From contig OX344765.1 of assembly GCA_947034895.1 (NCBI GenBank), positions 28,215,001-28,279,000 on the forward strand: a stretch of DNA of 64,000 nucleotides, given 5' to 3'. Below, piece by piece: positions 12,350-23,349 of the stretch; positions within the stretch are counted from its first letter, which is position 1, and each line of letters starts with the position of its first letter. The notes under the pieces are model-generated. The model made no database searches. It had not been told where the DNA came from and worked only from the letters and a program-made list of their open reading frames with translations. A program made the translations under genes and the position numbers. This DNA is from Rhytidiadelphus loreus (Eukaryota > Streptophyta > Bryopsida > Hypnales > Hylocomiaceae).

Positions 12350-13480
12350 TACATTTGGAGCCTATAGAGGGTTGTTTGATTTTAGGTAGTAGTGCGAATG
12401 CAATAAAAGCAAGAATAAAATAATATTATTTTTTAAATTTCCTTATATATGCATTGTTGTTGAAAGTGAAATAGCCCTCTAGGGGCCCCTAATTTTCTCT
12501 AATATTAAAAATATTTTTTTCCTTCTTATCAAACTAAAAGCAACCTCAAAGTTTAAACCCATTATCTATTAAAAATAATTTTTCATCAATTAAAAACTTA
12601 CCTCTCCCACTTTTCATAAGACTCTTCCAAAAAAATATACCAACCAACAATTTCAATTCTCCTCATTGTACACTTTTGTTTAGAATTTTAAATTTCTTTT
12701 CGTCTATGCAAGGTTGGGTTGATTCTAGGTGCATAGAAGTCCACCCCCAAATTAGAATCATTTATATGAGGGAATTCTAATTGTTGTTTGAAAATTTGTA
12801 AAATGGAATAAAAAAAATCTTTTCATCCCATTTGAACTAAGGTGAAGGCACCCAAAAGCGTCCTTGTACCCATTCTTGTACCTTAGAATGCAACTAAATG
12901 TATCTTTCAAATGCTTACCTTTGATTTGTTGACGCATTTGAAGGACACATACTTAACTGATTTGTAGATTACAGATTTTTACAGATTTTGATTTAGGATC
13001 CTCCAATATGACAATTTCAGTGGTCTAAGGAGCAAGTACTTTGAGAAATCATAAAAATTACATATCACATTCGAATTTTATTTATTTATTTTTAATATTC
13101 ATGATTTTCACTTGCTAATACTAAAAGAATATCATTTCTAGGAAAAAGGTGCCTCCAACTATGATGAATTGCTTATATTGACGGTTATGGGTGTTTCCGC
13201 CTTAGGGCCGGAGACACTTACAGTGCAGTACTGTAATAATAAGTAGCTCTGCAAGTTGGATACCGCATTTCGTCATACCAGCCAAGTTGTCATAACGGGG
13301 AAAATAGAGTGCCCTTGTGGAGATGCTCAACCACGCTAAAATTTTGCCTCCCCAACCACTTTCCAGCAAAAGAATTCCACCATGGACGGAGGCCCCAGTT
13401 TTCAATTCGAAATATCTCCGCACTCGGTTGCTCGACCAATTGGGTCTTCGTTGTGCACGCAACACAATCTGCAACAACAA
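12350..13480. other. Intergenic, nothing recognised
   Basis: AT-rich sequence up to about 13150, then a change to more balanced base composition from about 13190. No protein similarity seen. Confidence 0.35.
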
Positions 13481-13488
13481 CCTCTTCG

Positions 13489-13848
13489 TTAATTCAAATT
13501 AGGGCTTGAATTCCACTGACAAATGTTGTCACACTTGGCCTCCATTTTGCAATTTTTATTTCCAAGCGCCTTCGTTTTCTTGGGAGAAACAAGTTTTGCG
13601 GCGTATTCGTCGGGTTCAACACCGCCTTCACTTGCAATTTTGTAAGCTTGCTTCATTTGCTTCACTTGTATGCTTCTTTTTCGTTCTTTCCTGGGGAACT
13701 TGGCCTCGTCCAAATTAGAACTTCTTGGGGCGTGTGGATTGTCCGTAACAGGAAGAAGCATTCGTTGGTTGGGGGCTGATTCTGGGTTCCACAATTTTTG
13801 ATTTGTAGTCGTAGTACGAGTGGCATTCATCTGCCCGTCGAAGCGCAT
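13489..13848 (-). CDS. Possible small hypothetical protein, divergent to the CAAD gene
   Basis: An uninterrupted 119-codon frame starts with a true ATG (MRFDGQMNAT) and sits in a patch that is less AT-rich than its surroundings. The product is basic and polar, with a Lys/Arg-rich centre (FPRKERKRSIQVKQMKQ) and no signal peptide or membrane segment. I do not recognise a family. It points away from the CAAD-domain gene, leaving about 780 bases between the starts. It may be a first exon, an independent gene or chance; the opposite strand is also partly open. Confidence 0.3.
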   Translation of the reverse strand: MRFDGQMNATRTTTTNQKLWNPESAPNQRMLLPVTDNPHAPRSSNLDEAKFPRKERKRSIQVKQMKQAYKIASEGGVEPDEYAAKLVSPKKTKALGNKNCKMEAKCDNICQWNSSPNLN

Positions 13849-14635
13849 TCCGAGTAGAAGGTCTTTGACGTAAATTTCTTGAAGTTTGAGCTGAATTTAA
13901 GCTTCGTTTTGTTGCTTTTCTGGAGTGCATTCTTTAAGTGTTTTGACGAGTGCAGCTATCTTTATTTCTATTTGACAACATTCGTACAAAAGATAGGAAA
14001 AAAACTGGATATGATTTGGATTCAATCAATAAAGTTGCTTGAGAATGGTGTGCAACCATAGACTACTTCTGCGTGCTCACCATTGTCAATGGAGAAGCTA
14101 TTGAATTGAATTCAGGAGCTATTGTAGTGATGTTAACTCCTTAGCGCTCCGACGTCCCAATTCTGGACGATGAACAGAGTGGTTCTAGGGACTTTTTTGA
14201 GCACAGAACTTCTCATTCCTTCAAATCGATGCTGGACTTTCTTTGAAAACACTTTTTTATATAGAGAATTTGATGAAATTGAGGTAAAAAATATATATTC
14301 ATAAAAATATAAGCAAAAATATGCAAAAATTCAAGAAAGGATTCAAGCACGAAGGGGCCTTCGTTTGTCAAATTCTTGAAATCAAGATTTCAGAGGATGT
14401 GTAAAAGAAAGAAGATGTAAAAGAAGCGGAGCATCTTCGATACCTTGATTCTTCTTTGAATTGTTTCTTCCTTGAATTAAAAAATGGCCCAAAGTTTTTA
14501 GGAGCTCCTTCCTAGATTGTTGTGTCGGCAGATTATTTGTGTGCAGGCTCTTTATGTTAAAAACAGGGTTTTGCTGTGCAGACTGTTTGTGGAGTTCATG
14601 CTTTCTTCTTGAAGGGAACTGTCGGGATGCTCACG

Positions 14636-16278
14636 ATGGCATCGATCCCTCGATGCTGGGCATCCGAGGCAGCTTCCTGGCGCAACAAATCTCAACTCGC
14701 ATCTTTGAAAGTGCGCCATCGTTCTTGTGCTCAACAGGTGCCATTTTTACATCTTTCAATTAATTTTCTTCATTGCTTGATTTCCACTGCATGTTATCAG
14801 ACACTTTCTTGAATTGTCTCCACATTACGAGGATAATATTCATGAAGGTAGAGAATACTATTTGCGTCACTTGAAGCATTTAACGTATAGTAGGAGTGTG
14901 ATTTTGGGAGATCTCTCATGAGCTGTGGAAAGATCAATTTGGGTACAATAGCCAAATCTGTTGAGACCAAATTTCTATTACTGTATATAAATATTTTATG
15001 CAATTTCATAGTGGTAGTGACGGGAGACAATCTCATTTCCATTCGATATAGACATTTGTGGCCACAGACGTGTAGGCAAGTCGTGCTGGCACCACTTGCT
15101 AGTTGAAGACCAACCTAGCTTTTGAATAGTTGAGTTGCTGTTGGTATCAGGTTTCAAAATTCTAATCGTTTATTATCGTCTTCCATATTGCCAATTGCAC
15201 ACACATAAATTTTCTGTACATATGGGCCAGGCAGGTTAGGTTACATTTTGTGTTATTGTTATTTCCTGTGCTATGAAAATAGTATTGCCTCAATGGGGCA
15301 TTGTTATGATAAATTTTGCAGGTTCGAAGTGTCCAAGTAAGATCCTCGATCCAGGAAGAGTTCTCCCCTACTAAAGAGAAGGTGAATTTCAAAAACAAGG
15401 ACTTCAACTTGCCAACACAACCGAAAGAAAGCGATGGTGAGAAAAAAAAAAAAAAAGACTCAACCCATTCCAGTGGAGCAACATGGCCTAAATCATATGA
15501 GGAAGCCATGAGCAAACTGGAGGGTCAGGGACCAGGTGACTTTCTCTTATATGGCGGTGCTGCCACTCTAGGAGTTCTCCTCTCGGGAGCTTTACTCACT
15601 TCTCTCGAATCCTATCCCATAGTCCCCGAAACGATGCAACTCATTGGAGTGGCATGCTCCCTCTTTGTCGCTACTCGAGTGATCCAAGGTCAACCTGCAA
15701 GCTTCAAAGTGTCCCCCGTCAAGGCGGTGATAGAATTCATGGAAAACGGAAGATTAATCCAACAAACAAGTCTAGTACTCCCAGAAGACTTGGACGAGAA
15801 GACTGTCGCCACAATGCAGAGATTAGCCAGGGAGCGTGACAGTGCTGTGAACCAAGTGGAGGAAATGAAGCGGCAGACGAGTGAATATTCTCAAATCCTG
15901 AAAGAGAAAGAAGCTTTGGAAACAGTGACATTGCAGCTTGCGGAGGAGCGAGAGACGGCTATGTCGGAAGTGACAGCCTTGAAATTTACTGTTGAGTCGA
16001 TGAGTGAGAGGATGAAAGGGATCGAGGCGATGCTGGATCGAGAGATTGGGCTTTTGAAATCCCAGAACCAGGCTTTGGAAACGGTGGCATTGCAATTAGC
16101 GCAGGAGAGAGATATGGCCTTAAAGGAGACTGCAACGCTGAAAGCGAGCTCTGAGGCGGAGAAACAAGCGCTGGAGGAAGTGGCGGGGCAGCTGGCGCAA
16201 GAGAGGGATGATGCTCTTTCGGAGCTTAAGGATTTGATGGATGTTGTGGCCAAAATGAGGACCCCAACCTCTGGATAG
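14636..16278 (+). CDS. Chloroplast CAAD/CURT1-like membrane protein with long C-terminal coiled coil
   Basis: Two exons, 14636-14737 and 15322-16278, joined in phase 0 with a GT-AG intron, give 352 residues. An in-frame ATG at 14627 would add three residues. The Arg/Ser-rich first exon resembles a chloroplast transit peptide. Residues about 107-155 (FLLYGGAATLGVLLSGALL, then a short amphipathic linker with VPETMQLIGV) form the two-hairpin hydrophobic CAAD domain, which is shared by CURT1 thylakoid curvature proteins and by cyanobacterial aminoacyl-tRNA synthetase tails and anchors proteins in thylakoid membranes. From about 190 to 345 the protein is heptad-rich coiled coil built from a repeated block (ALETVxLQLAxERD, three or four copies). 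CURT1 proteins usually end soon after the CAAD domain, so the tail is unusual and recalls MFP1-type thylakoid filament proteins. A 15-A tract encodes five Lys at about residue 75-79. Confidence 0.82.
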
Positions 16279-16407
16279 CAACTCCAGTATGACACATAAG
16301 GTAGAGGCTCCCTAAACTAGTTATTACATTAGAGTTCCATGGACCATACATGTGAGCTTTGATTCGTGGTAAGTCTGAAAATTCTTCGTCTATGTATGGA
16401 CATTAAT

Positions 16408-16560
16408 TTTTTGCAACTGATTTTTGGCTTAGCACAAACTAAATGTGCAAAATTTAAGATGGTGCAGGTTTCTAGATTGTTGTAGGAAAAAGTTCAAAGC
16501 TCACCTGTATGTGAATGGAACCGCTCCCTTGCTGTATGATGAGTGGAGACTCTACTTTAC
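16408..16560 (+). repeat. Dispersed repeat downstream of CAAD gene (copy of 4118-4270)
   Basis: This is the second copy of the block found in UTP23 intron 4, in the same orientation. It starts about 130 bases after the CAAD stop codon and so may lie in its 3' untranslated region. Confidence 0.75.
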
Positions 16561-16635
16561 CCTTTGTGCAATTGCGAGGTGGACATATTTCAATTCAAGG
16601 AAACCATTGTCCAGGTTTGTCTCGCAGACTCTAGT

Positions 16636-17000
16636 TTGAACGCTCTGTCAGGGTGGCCAGGGTTTAAGGGCTTAGGGTCTATGAGATCGTCTTTTGGGTT
16701 TACTTTAGCATTCATATTGGGCGATGTACACAGTTGTGAAGAAATCAATTAACCGAGGGTCCATTGAGAAAGTGAATTTACTGAGGATAATTGATCGATT
16801 TCTGCTGCTTTTTGTATTCGTTTTTCTGTTGTACAGTGTGGCCATTAGAAGTGGTATAGGATTTTAATGTTTAAGATGTTATTACTCAAGGAGTAGGATC
16901 CTCAACCTTCTCTATATATTTATAATACAAATCGTCCTTCTATAAACGATCTCATAGACCCTAAACCCTTAAACCCTGGCCATCCTGACAGAGCGTTCAA
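16636..17000. repeat. 55-bp inverted repeat pair (foldback) 3' of the CAAD gene
   Basis: Positions 16636-16690 and 16946-17000 are reverse complements over 55 bases with only a couple of mismatches, separated by 255 bases. Both arms contain GGGTTTAAGGG and TAGGGTCTATGAGATCG. The structure could fold into a long stem; whether it is a MITE or an inverted duplication is not clear. Confidence 0.85.
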
Positions 17001-18510
17001 GACAGCGAGTGAGTCTGTTGGAATCGAAGCGCTGATCAGTCTTCGTCACTTGTACAAATTTTGTGCAGTTCGTAGTTTTTGTACTCGTTATGAAGTGAGT
17101 GCAATTATTTTCTTTGTTCCATGCCATTTTTGACAAGTCCCTTTGTCAACTCTTGACAACTCCGCAGTCCTCGAAATGAAATGACAAACTCTGTTGAGGG
17201 ATTGAACTTTGGATGTTGATAGAGAACTTTCAACTTCTCGATAGAGTAATACGTCTCAAATTAGAGCGGAGGTTGATTTTTCATTGTAACAATTAGTCAT
17301 TGTTTTTACATTGTTTCAATTTTCAAAGAAATTATTGAAACAATGATCTTTGTTTTTATGCTATGTTGTTTCATCATGGTTATATTATTTCAATGTTCAT
17401 TGTATTTATACATTTATAATTCTCTATTAGTATGCAATGATGAAAAAAAACTGAATATGGATTTGAAACTTTTTCATTCAAACAACCATACCATAAGCAT
17501 CAATGGGCAAAGTCCAGAAGTGGTTATATGAAAGTTGTAGTATGTGGCATACAACATATGACTATGAAAGTTTGAAGAAAAAATTAGTTGTGATTTGAAA
17601 GAAAGTTAATTATTTCAATGTTAGCCATGTCTAAAACTTAGTTTTGTGTGCGATAATTTAGAATTATTTTGTATTTTGTTAAATTCTACAAATGTCAACT
17701 TCCTTCACATGTTGGTATATATCATTTCAAATTGTTGTACACAAAAATTGAAGGAAGTTGACATTTGTAGAATTTAAAATATTCACAATTTGAAAAATAT
17801 GCAAATGATATTGATTCTCATGATATTTGAATAATTATTTTTTGGAAATTGAGAGTACGGAATTGCATTAACCATTATAGAGAATATAGATTGCAATATG
17901 AACCATAGTTTCATCTTAATGCCTTTGCATTTGAAATTATTGTTGAATAGAAGAATGTGTTCAATTTATATATTAAAGTCATATGGTGCATTTTTAGGTT
18001 CTGATTTTTTATATGAAGGCTAGAGTTTATAATGCATATAATTGATTCCACCAATCCAAAGAAATTAAATTATCATTTTCACAAATGTTTTTAGGTGTTT
18101 TCACTTTATAGACATCTCTTTTTATGAAGCTAAAATGTAATTACCTTCTTTTTGTTCATGCATCAAATGTTCATACACACATTAATGCATATATATATAT
18201 AATGTAGCATCTTAGCAATCATGCTATTTATTCAATCATGGAAGAGAAATGTTAGTATTGTAACATCATGTCTTTTCTCAATTGTTGTATTGGTGTTAAA
18301 TTAGAATTATGTTTACAATTAAATTATATTGAATTTTGTTTGTAGGATGTTTGTGTCTTTTGAGCACATTGTAATAAAAGACACATTCTACCAATTAATT
18401 AATTCACCTCTAAAATGATTGAATGAATTAAAATACATTTTGTACCCCCTCGACTATATTTATATTTTTTTTACTATTGTGAATGTCATCAATATGGGAT
18501 ATTGACACCA
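17001..18510. other. AT-rich intergenic with a 28-bp inverted repeat
   Basis: There is no gene. A perfect inverted repeat, 17679-17706 and 17750-17777 (arms contain CTACAAATGTCAACTTCC), is separated by 43 bases and would form a stable hairpin. A short (TA)n run lies at 18189-18200. Confidence 0.6.
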
Positions 18511-18519
18511 TATTTGTAT

Positions 18520-19065
18520 AATATTAATATATTGTATACCAAATATTTGTATATCTTTCATGTTTAATATTAGGATGTAGATTGTTTATTACAACATTAC
18601 AACCATTGGGATAGGCATTTTTCAATTCCATAATTAAATTCTTAACAATTTCATATTTGAATCGTTTTTTTATTTTTCTACTTACTATTTTTTTCCTACA
18701 TGTTGTACAATTCCAAATGATCTGAAAAATTTCAAGCATGTAGCCAACTTGACTTGAAGAATGAATCTAAAGAAGCACAAACATTTTTGACATTTTTCAT
18801 ATAAATGTGACCTTGTGAAGTGCAGTTGCTCTGTTTTTCGTAAGGCCAAAAAAAATATTTTTGTCACTTCAAACGCTAATATCTTGCAATCTACGCGGTG
18901 GAAAATTTCTAAATTTTTTTCCACATCTTCTCAAAACAACATACTACATCATCCTATGGTTACATGTGTCTAAAAATATTTTTTGCTCTAAAATTTGGTA
19001 CTTATATTAGAAATGGCAGTTTTGGAGTGCTAATGATGAAAACATGGTCAAGGAACTTAAGGTAG
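18520..19065 (+). repeat. Dispersed AT-rich repeat family, copy A
   Basis: The stretch resembles 55415-55715 closely in the same order: the block beginning GGATGTAGATTGTTTATTAC, then TTTGTCACTTCAAACGCTAATATC, then TGGCAGTTTTGGAG, then the end around GAACTTAAGG. Parts of it are also found at 26540-26760. It is non-coding. Confidence 0.75.
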
Positions 19066-19458
19066 GTCTCTCCAAACCCCTCAAGGGACCCCAACTCTTA
19101 CATTTTATCTCGTACTTTTAATATTTTTCCCCTATTGATCACATTACACTTGGGATGTCAAATAGTTGTCAATGTGTGGAGTGGCTCAAAATTTAAGTAC
19201 TGGAGGTCCAATTCATTATTGAACACTCTTTAACATGATGCGCCTTGCACTCCGACCAAGTTGTCAAAAGTAGGTCCAATCACCATGTAGCAACATGAAT
19301 TTGTTTTGATGGCAATGTGAAGGATTTACACCATCATCATTTGTCGAAAGGAAGGGTGAAGAGGTTGTTTTTATAATGAAATCAATTGTTCATCATGAAT
19401 CCTCAAAGGATATGGGATAATTTGAAGATGAGAACTTGACCACTCATTGTCAATATAT

Positions 19459-19846
19459 ACATAGGAATTTGTGCTCAAAGTAGAATTTCAGACCTCATTT
19501 TAGCATAGTATAATATTTTTTTACAAAAAAATTTTAACTTAAAAGATTTGGGGAATCAAGCTAAATTTTATCTCCAAAAATTCGTTTGAGGTTTAGAGTC
19601 TCAGATAAAAAGTTAAGGACAAATTTCAGAGAGGGGTTGGAAGAGACATCTTTTTTACATTTTCAAACACCCTCTCTGAAATATTGTCCATAACTTTTTA
19701 TCTGAGACTCTAAACCTCAAACGAATTTTTGGAGATAAAATTTAACTTGATTCCCCAAATCTTTTTATTTAAATTTTTTTTGTAAAAAAATATTATACTA
19801 TGCTAAAATGAGGTCTGAAATTCTACTTTGAGCACAATTCCTATGT
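19459..19846. mobile_element. Large foldback element with ~178-bp arms
   Basis: The left arm 19459-19636 and right arm 19670-19846 are near-perfect reverse complements along their whole length, with a 33-base loop. The arms end outward in ACATAGGAATT. It is non-coding. The transcript of such an element would fold into a double-stranded hairpin. I did not find a convincing target duplication. Confidence 0.88.
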
Positions 19847-20370
19847 TTTGATTTAGTTATGAGCAATTGAGTTGCTATTAATCCTAATTTACATATCCCA
19901 CATGGATTGTCTTACCTACTACTACCTTACTTGTATAAAGATCTATTCTTCTCATCTTCAAACACACCAAATTAAGTAGCTTTAGATTTGGAGTGAGTTA
20001 CTGAAAACAACAGAGTTTAAAACACCACCGGGACTCAAATGAATTTAGCGTTGCTTGTGACGGAAACAATACCGTTGTTGCATCCTGACTCTATCGGCCT
20101 GACTTTCATCGCGAAAGTCAGATACGGTGAAGCAGCGGTTAGTACGATTCTATAAGACCAGGCGTGATGAGGATATCTTGAAGGATGTTACTGCGTGGCG
20201 GCCCTCCGGAGGCCTGATTTTTTCTCTAATGATTGGGTCTCGCACGACAAGAATTGGTCCTTTTTTTGTGTCCTCTAAGCACAGTTCGGGTAGCTGTCTT
20301 GGATTTTTCAATTTTTACCCGGAAGTCAGCCAAAAGGGTGAAAATCTCGTCAGTTGAAATCCTCCATTTT

Positions 20371-20960
20371 TTAACCCCTAAAGGACCATTGTCCCTTCGG
20401 GGGACAAATACGTTTTCGGGCAGGTACGTAAGGGCTGAAATTTTTTCCTAATTTTTTGAAATTTTTTTTGGAGGTAGAAAAGTTGATTAGCTTTGTGGGA
20501 ATATAGCTCACAATTTTTTTCAAAATTGGTGCCCAGGAACAATAGTTATGACCAAATAAGCTCAAACCAAGGGACGGCAGGCAACTCGGGCAGCCAAAAA
20601 AAAATGGACAAAAATATGAATTTTTTTTTTAATATTATTTTTTCTCATAGATTATATTTTTTTCTATGTGGAAAGCTTTGATTCATTTCATTTGGATATG
20701 TTATGAGAAAGTTATGAACATTCTTGTTTTTTGGGCAGGTAGAACATCTTCTTGAAAAAAATAACTTGTAGGATTCATTTCTTAATGCAATTTTTCAAAT
20801 TTTTCAATTTTTTTTTGCAAGGTCTAATTTACTTGCTAGAACAATCTCACCATTGTGATTGGTGCATTTTAATTCCTCTAAAATATATGAATATTTTAGA
20901 TTTTCCTTATATCTCACTTCTAGGTTTTTGCTGCCCAACATATTCCTCACTTATGTTTTA
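20371..20960 (+). repeat. Dispersed AT-rich repeat family, copy B
   Basis: This begins TTTAACCCCTAAAGGACC and then runs parallel to 25855-26330: shared words include AATTGGTGCCC/TGCTCGG followed by TTATG, GAAGCTTTGATTCATTCTATTTGG-like text, CATCTTCTTGAAAAAA and TAGAACAATCTCAC, always in the same order. It is non-coding. Confidence 0.7.
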
Positions 20961-21422
20961 ATTAAATTTTGCACACTAAAAGCACGCTCACAAGTTGCTG
21001 TAGAAACACACTACACACAAGCTAACTTAGCAAGAACAAAGAAGTTAGGGTACCGGATTTGCAAGGCTTGATCCTATGTTATCATACCCCACAAGTCCCT
21101 GAAATGTTTTCCCCCCCATTTTGTGGTACATTAGAGTTTAAATGCCAGAAACTCACGCTTACACGTTGTTGCATCAACAAGGGGAAGAAGAGAGAAACCT
21201 ACATGTAAACGATCTACCCCAAAATGGGCCAAAAGAATCTCTAATTCAACAATATACCAATTCTACAAGCCCACTTGCCTAGATGGCATGTTAGTAGGAT
21301 TCAAAAATTTGAAATAAGAAATGACATCGTTATCCCTGAATCATGCATCCAAACCTACATAAACAACCTCCACAATTCTGCAAAGGACTTTTGAAATGCT
21401 AAAGCCTCTTCCAAGTCGGTGC

Positions 21423-23349
21423 CTAGTCTGGACCGCTACATTTCAAAACCAAAAATATTTGCCCCCTTACCTGCCTCTGTAAGTAACCTCTGTGAAGACC
21501 GTTCTCTAGTAAGATGAAGAAACCACTGTCTTCATTGAAGGTAGCTACATTCAAATCATAATTTTTCACAATAAACAACATGTGAATTTGAGCAATCTTA
21601 GTACAAACTATACTATCGATGGTCGTGACATCAACAAACTTGATCTGAAAGACTTTGGACAACATTGTCAACGAATGGTGAATGTTAGCTAGAAAATATA
21701 AAATGTAAATGAACTTAAATTGCCCCAATTTCTCCAACACAGACCTTGCCTTAGTTGACTTGTTGCCATCCACATCTTTAAAAAAGAATAACACACTTTC
21801 AAGTGAATCACACAAGCAAGAAATCACTCGCCATCTACCAAGCCAATAGATCGATCTTATGATACTGCTTCATAGTTTTCTAGGCATCAAATAATTCTTC
21901 CTACAAGGTTGTGAGTGCATGCTTACATTTATTGAACTTGTTGAAGAAAGTGGAAATCGAATTAAGCAAATAATCCACCGTCTTCATTTGACAAAACCTT
22001 GCAAGCCGATGCTTTTGCAGCATCAAGGGCGGCAAGGTTTGTGTGATGAGCTATACAATGACAATTAAGTAGGAATGGCTTGGGAATGGGTTCACTTGAT
22101 TGCAGATTTGGATCGCAAAACCATCTTGGGAGCCAACCATGGTGCTCATTCCATCGTTGCCAAATGCCATGAATTTGCACAAATCCAACCCCCAATTCCG
22201 GAGATGAGATATGAGAGTGTTGAAAATGTTAGTAGTGTCATTTTTGCCACATTTTATCTACAATAGGCCTAAGAATAGTGTTACAAACAAACCCTCCTCA
22301 ACAATTGTCTCATGTGAAATTGATGTCAGTGGACTCATCAATCACAATGCCAAAAAACGGGAAGTTCTGGACTCTACAAATTATTTTATTCTGAATTACT
22401 ACTAAAATACAACAAATAAGGTCAATCTAAGCTTTTTTGTTGTCATAGGAGCTTTCACTGACAATAACAATTTGCACAATGTAGGAAATTTAGAATAAAG
22501 GAGAGATTCATTAGATGGGATTTAGCCCTTTGAGAGGGCCGTTTTAGGCTGGTCCCTATTGTTGGGAATCAGCCATTATTGTCAAAAAGAAATCATTTAA
22601 ATTTATTTTTTTAAATCATTTCTAAAAAATTCTAAAAATCATTAAAAAAAATTTTAATCATTCAAAAAAAAATTTAATCATTCAAAAAGAAATTTAATCA
22701 TTTAAAAAAAAATTAAAAATCATTAATTTTTTTTAATTATTAAAATATTAAAACAAAAATTATTATTATTATTTTTAAATATCAAAAAAATATTTTATTA
22801 TTATTTACTGACATGGCAATCTCTTTGCCATGTCAATAGGTTGCGTGGTTGCATTCTCACAATCTAGGAACTGCAAGGAATCCGTAGCCCTCCAATGAAG
22901 CAAAATCTCATCTAATGGCATTCCTGTAAGGTATGCTACTCAAAATAGGATTTACAATGCTTCATCACAAGCACGTTGGTTGTTCAAAATCACCTTTCCC
23001 ATAGTTTTTTCCCTGTTGTGGGATGCTTAAAAAAGCCATCTATGCTCATTTGATCGAGCATGGTTCAAGAAGCAAACACTTTGAAATTCTTGAACCCTTC
23101 TTTTGCATAGATTGAGTAGCCCCCCTTCTCCATACAAATTTTGCAATACAATTTGCCCACCTCAACCCTAAACTCCAACCACTCAAATTGTGTAACCACT
23201 ATTCCTTCCACAAACTCTATGCAATTTCTACTTGGAAAGGAGGGGAGGTGTTCCATATTTGGAGTATTTGCTGATTTAGAGCTCTTGCATGTAGAGGTTG
23301 TGATGTTGGCCTTGTTCATTTTGCACAACTTTGCAAAGTAATAAGCCAT
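21423..23349 (-). pseudogene. Degraded hAT-like transposase (TTF zinc finger / DUF4371, ZMYM type)
   Basis: Three remnants occur in order on the minus strand. First, 23349-23065 encodes a TTF-type zinc-finger block (EFRVEVGKLYCKICMEKGG ... YAKEGFKNFKV), followed at once by a TGA. Second, 22195-21962 carries FLLNCHCIAHHTNLAALDAAK, the typical central block of DUF4371 hAT-like transposases. Third, 21827-21423 carries the block around LGQFKFIYILYFLANIHHSLTMLSK. The frame is broken by stops and frameshifts, and a MITE (22509-22917) sits between the first and second parts. It cannot make a functional protein. A domesticated SCAND3/ZMYM-like origin is less likely because of the decay. Confidence 0.75.
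22509..22917. mobile_element. Hairpin-core MITE, copy 2, inside the hAT pseudogene
   Basis: Ends are CATTAGATGGGATTT on the left and its near reverse complement AAATCTCATCTAATG on the right. An AT-only tract is followed by the hairpin TGACATGGCA (22809-22818) pairing with TGCCATGTCA (22826-22835). The orientation is opposite to copy 1. It splits the hAT-like pseudogene, so it inserted after or during that gene's decay. Confidence 0.7.

Noticed and set aside
15891..16295. Long Ser/Ala-rich minus-strand frame
   Set aside because: It is the antisense shadow of the coiled-coil exon of the CAAD gene.
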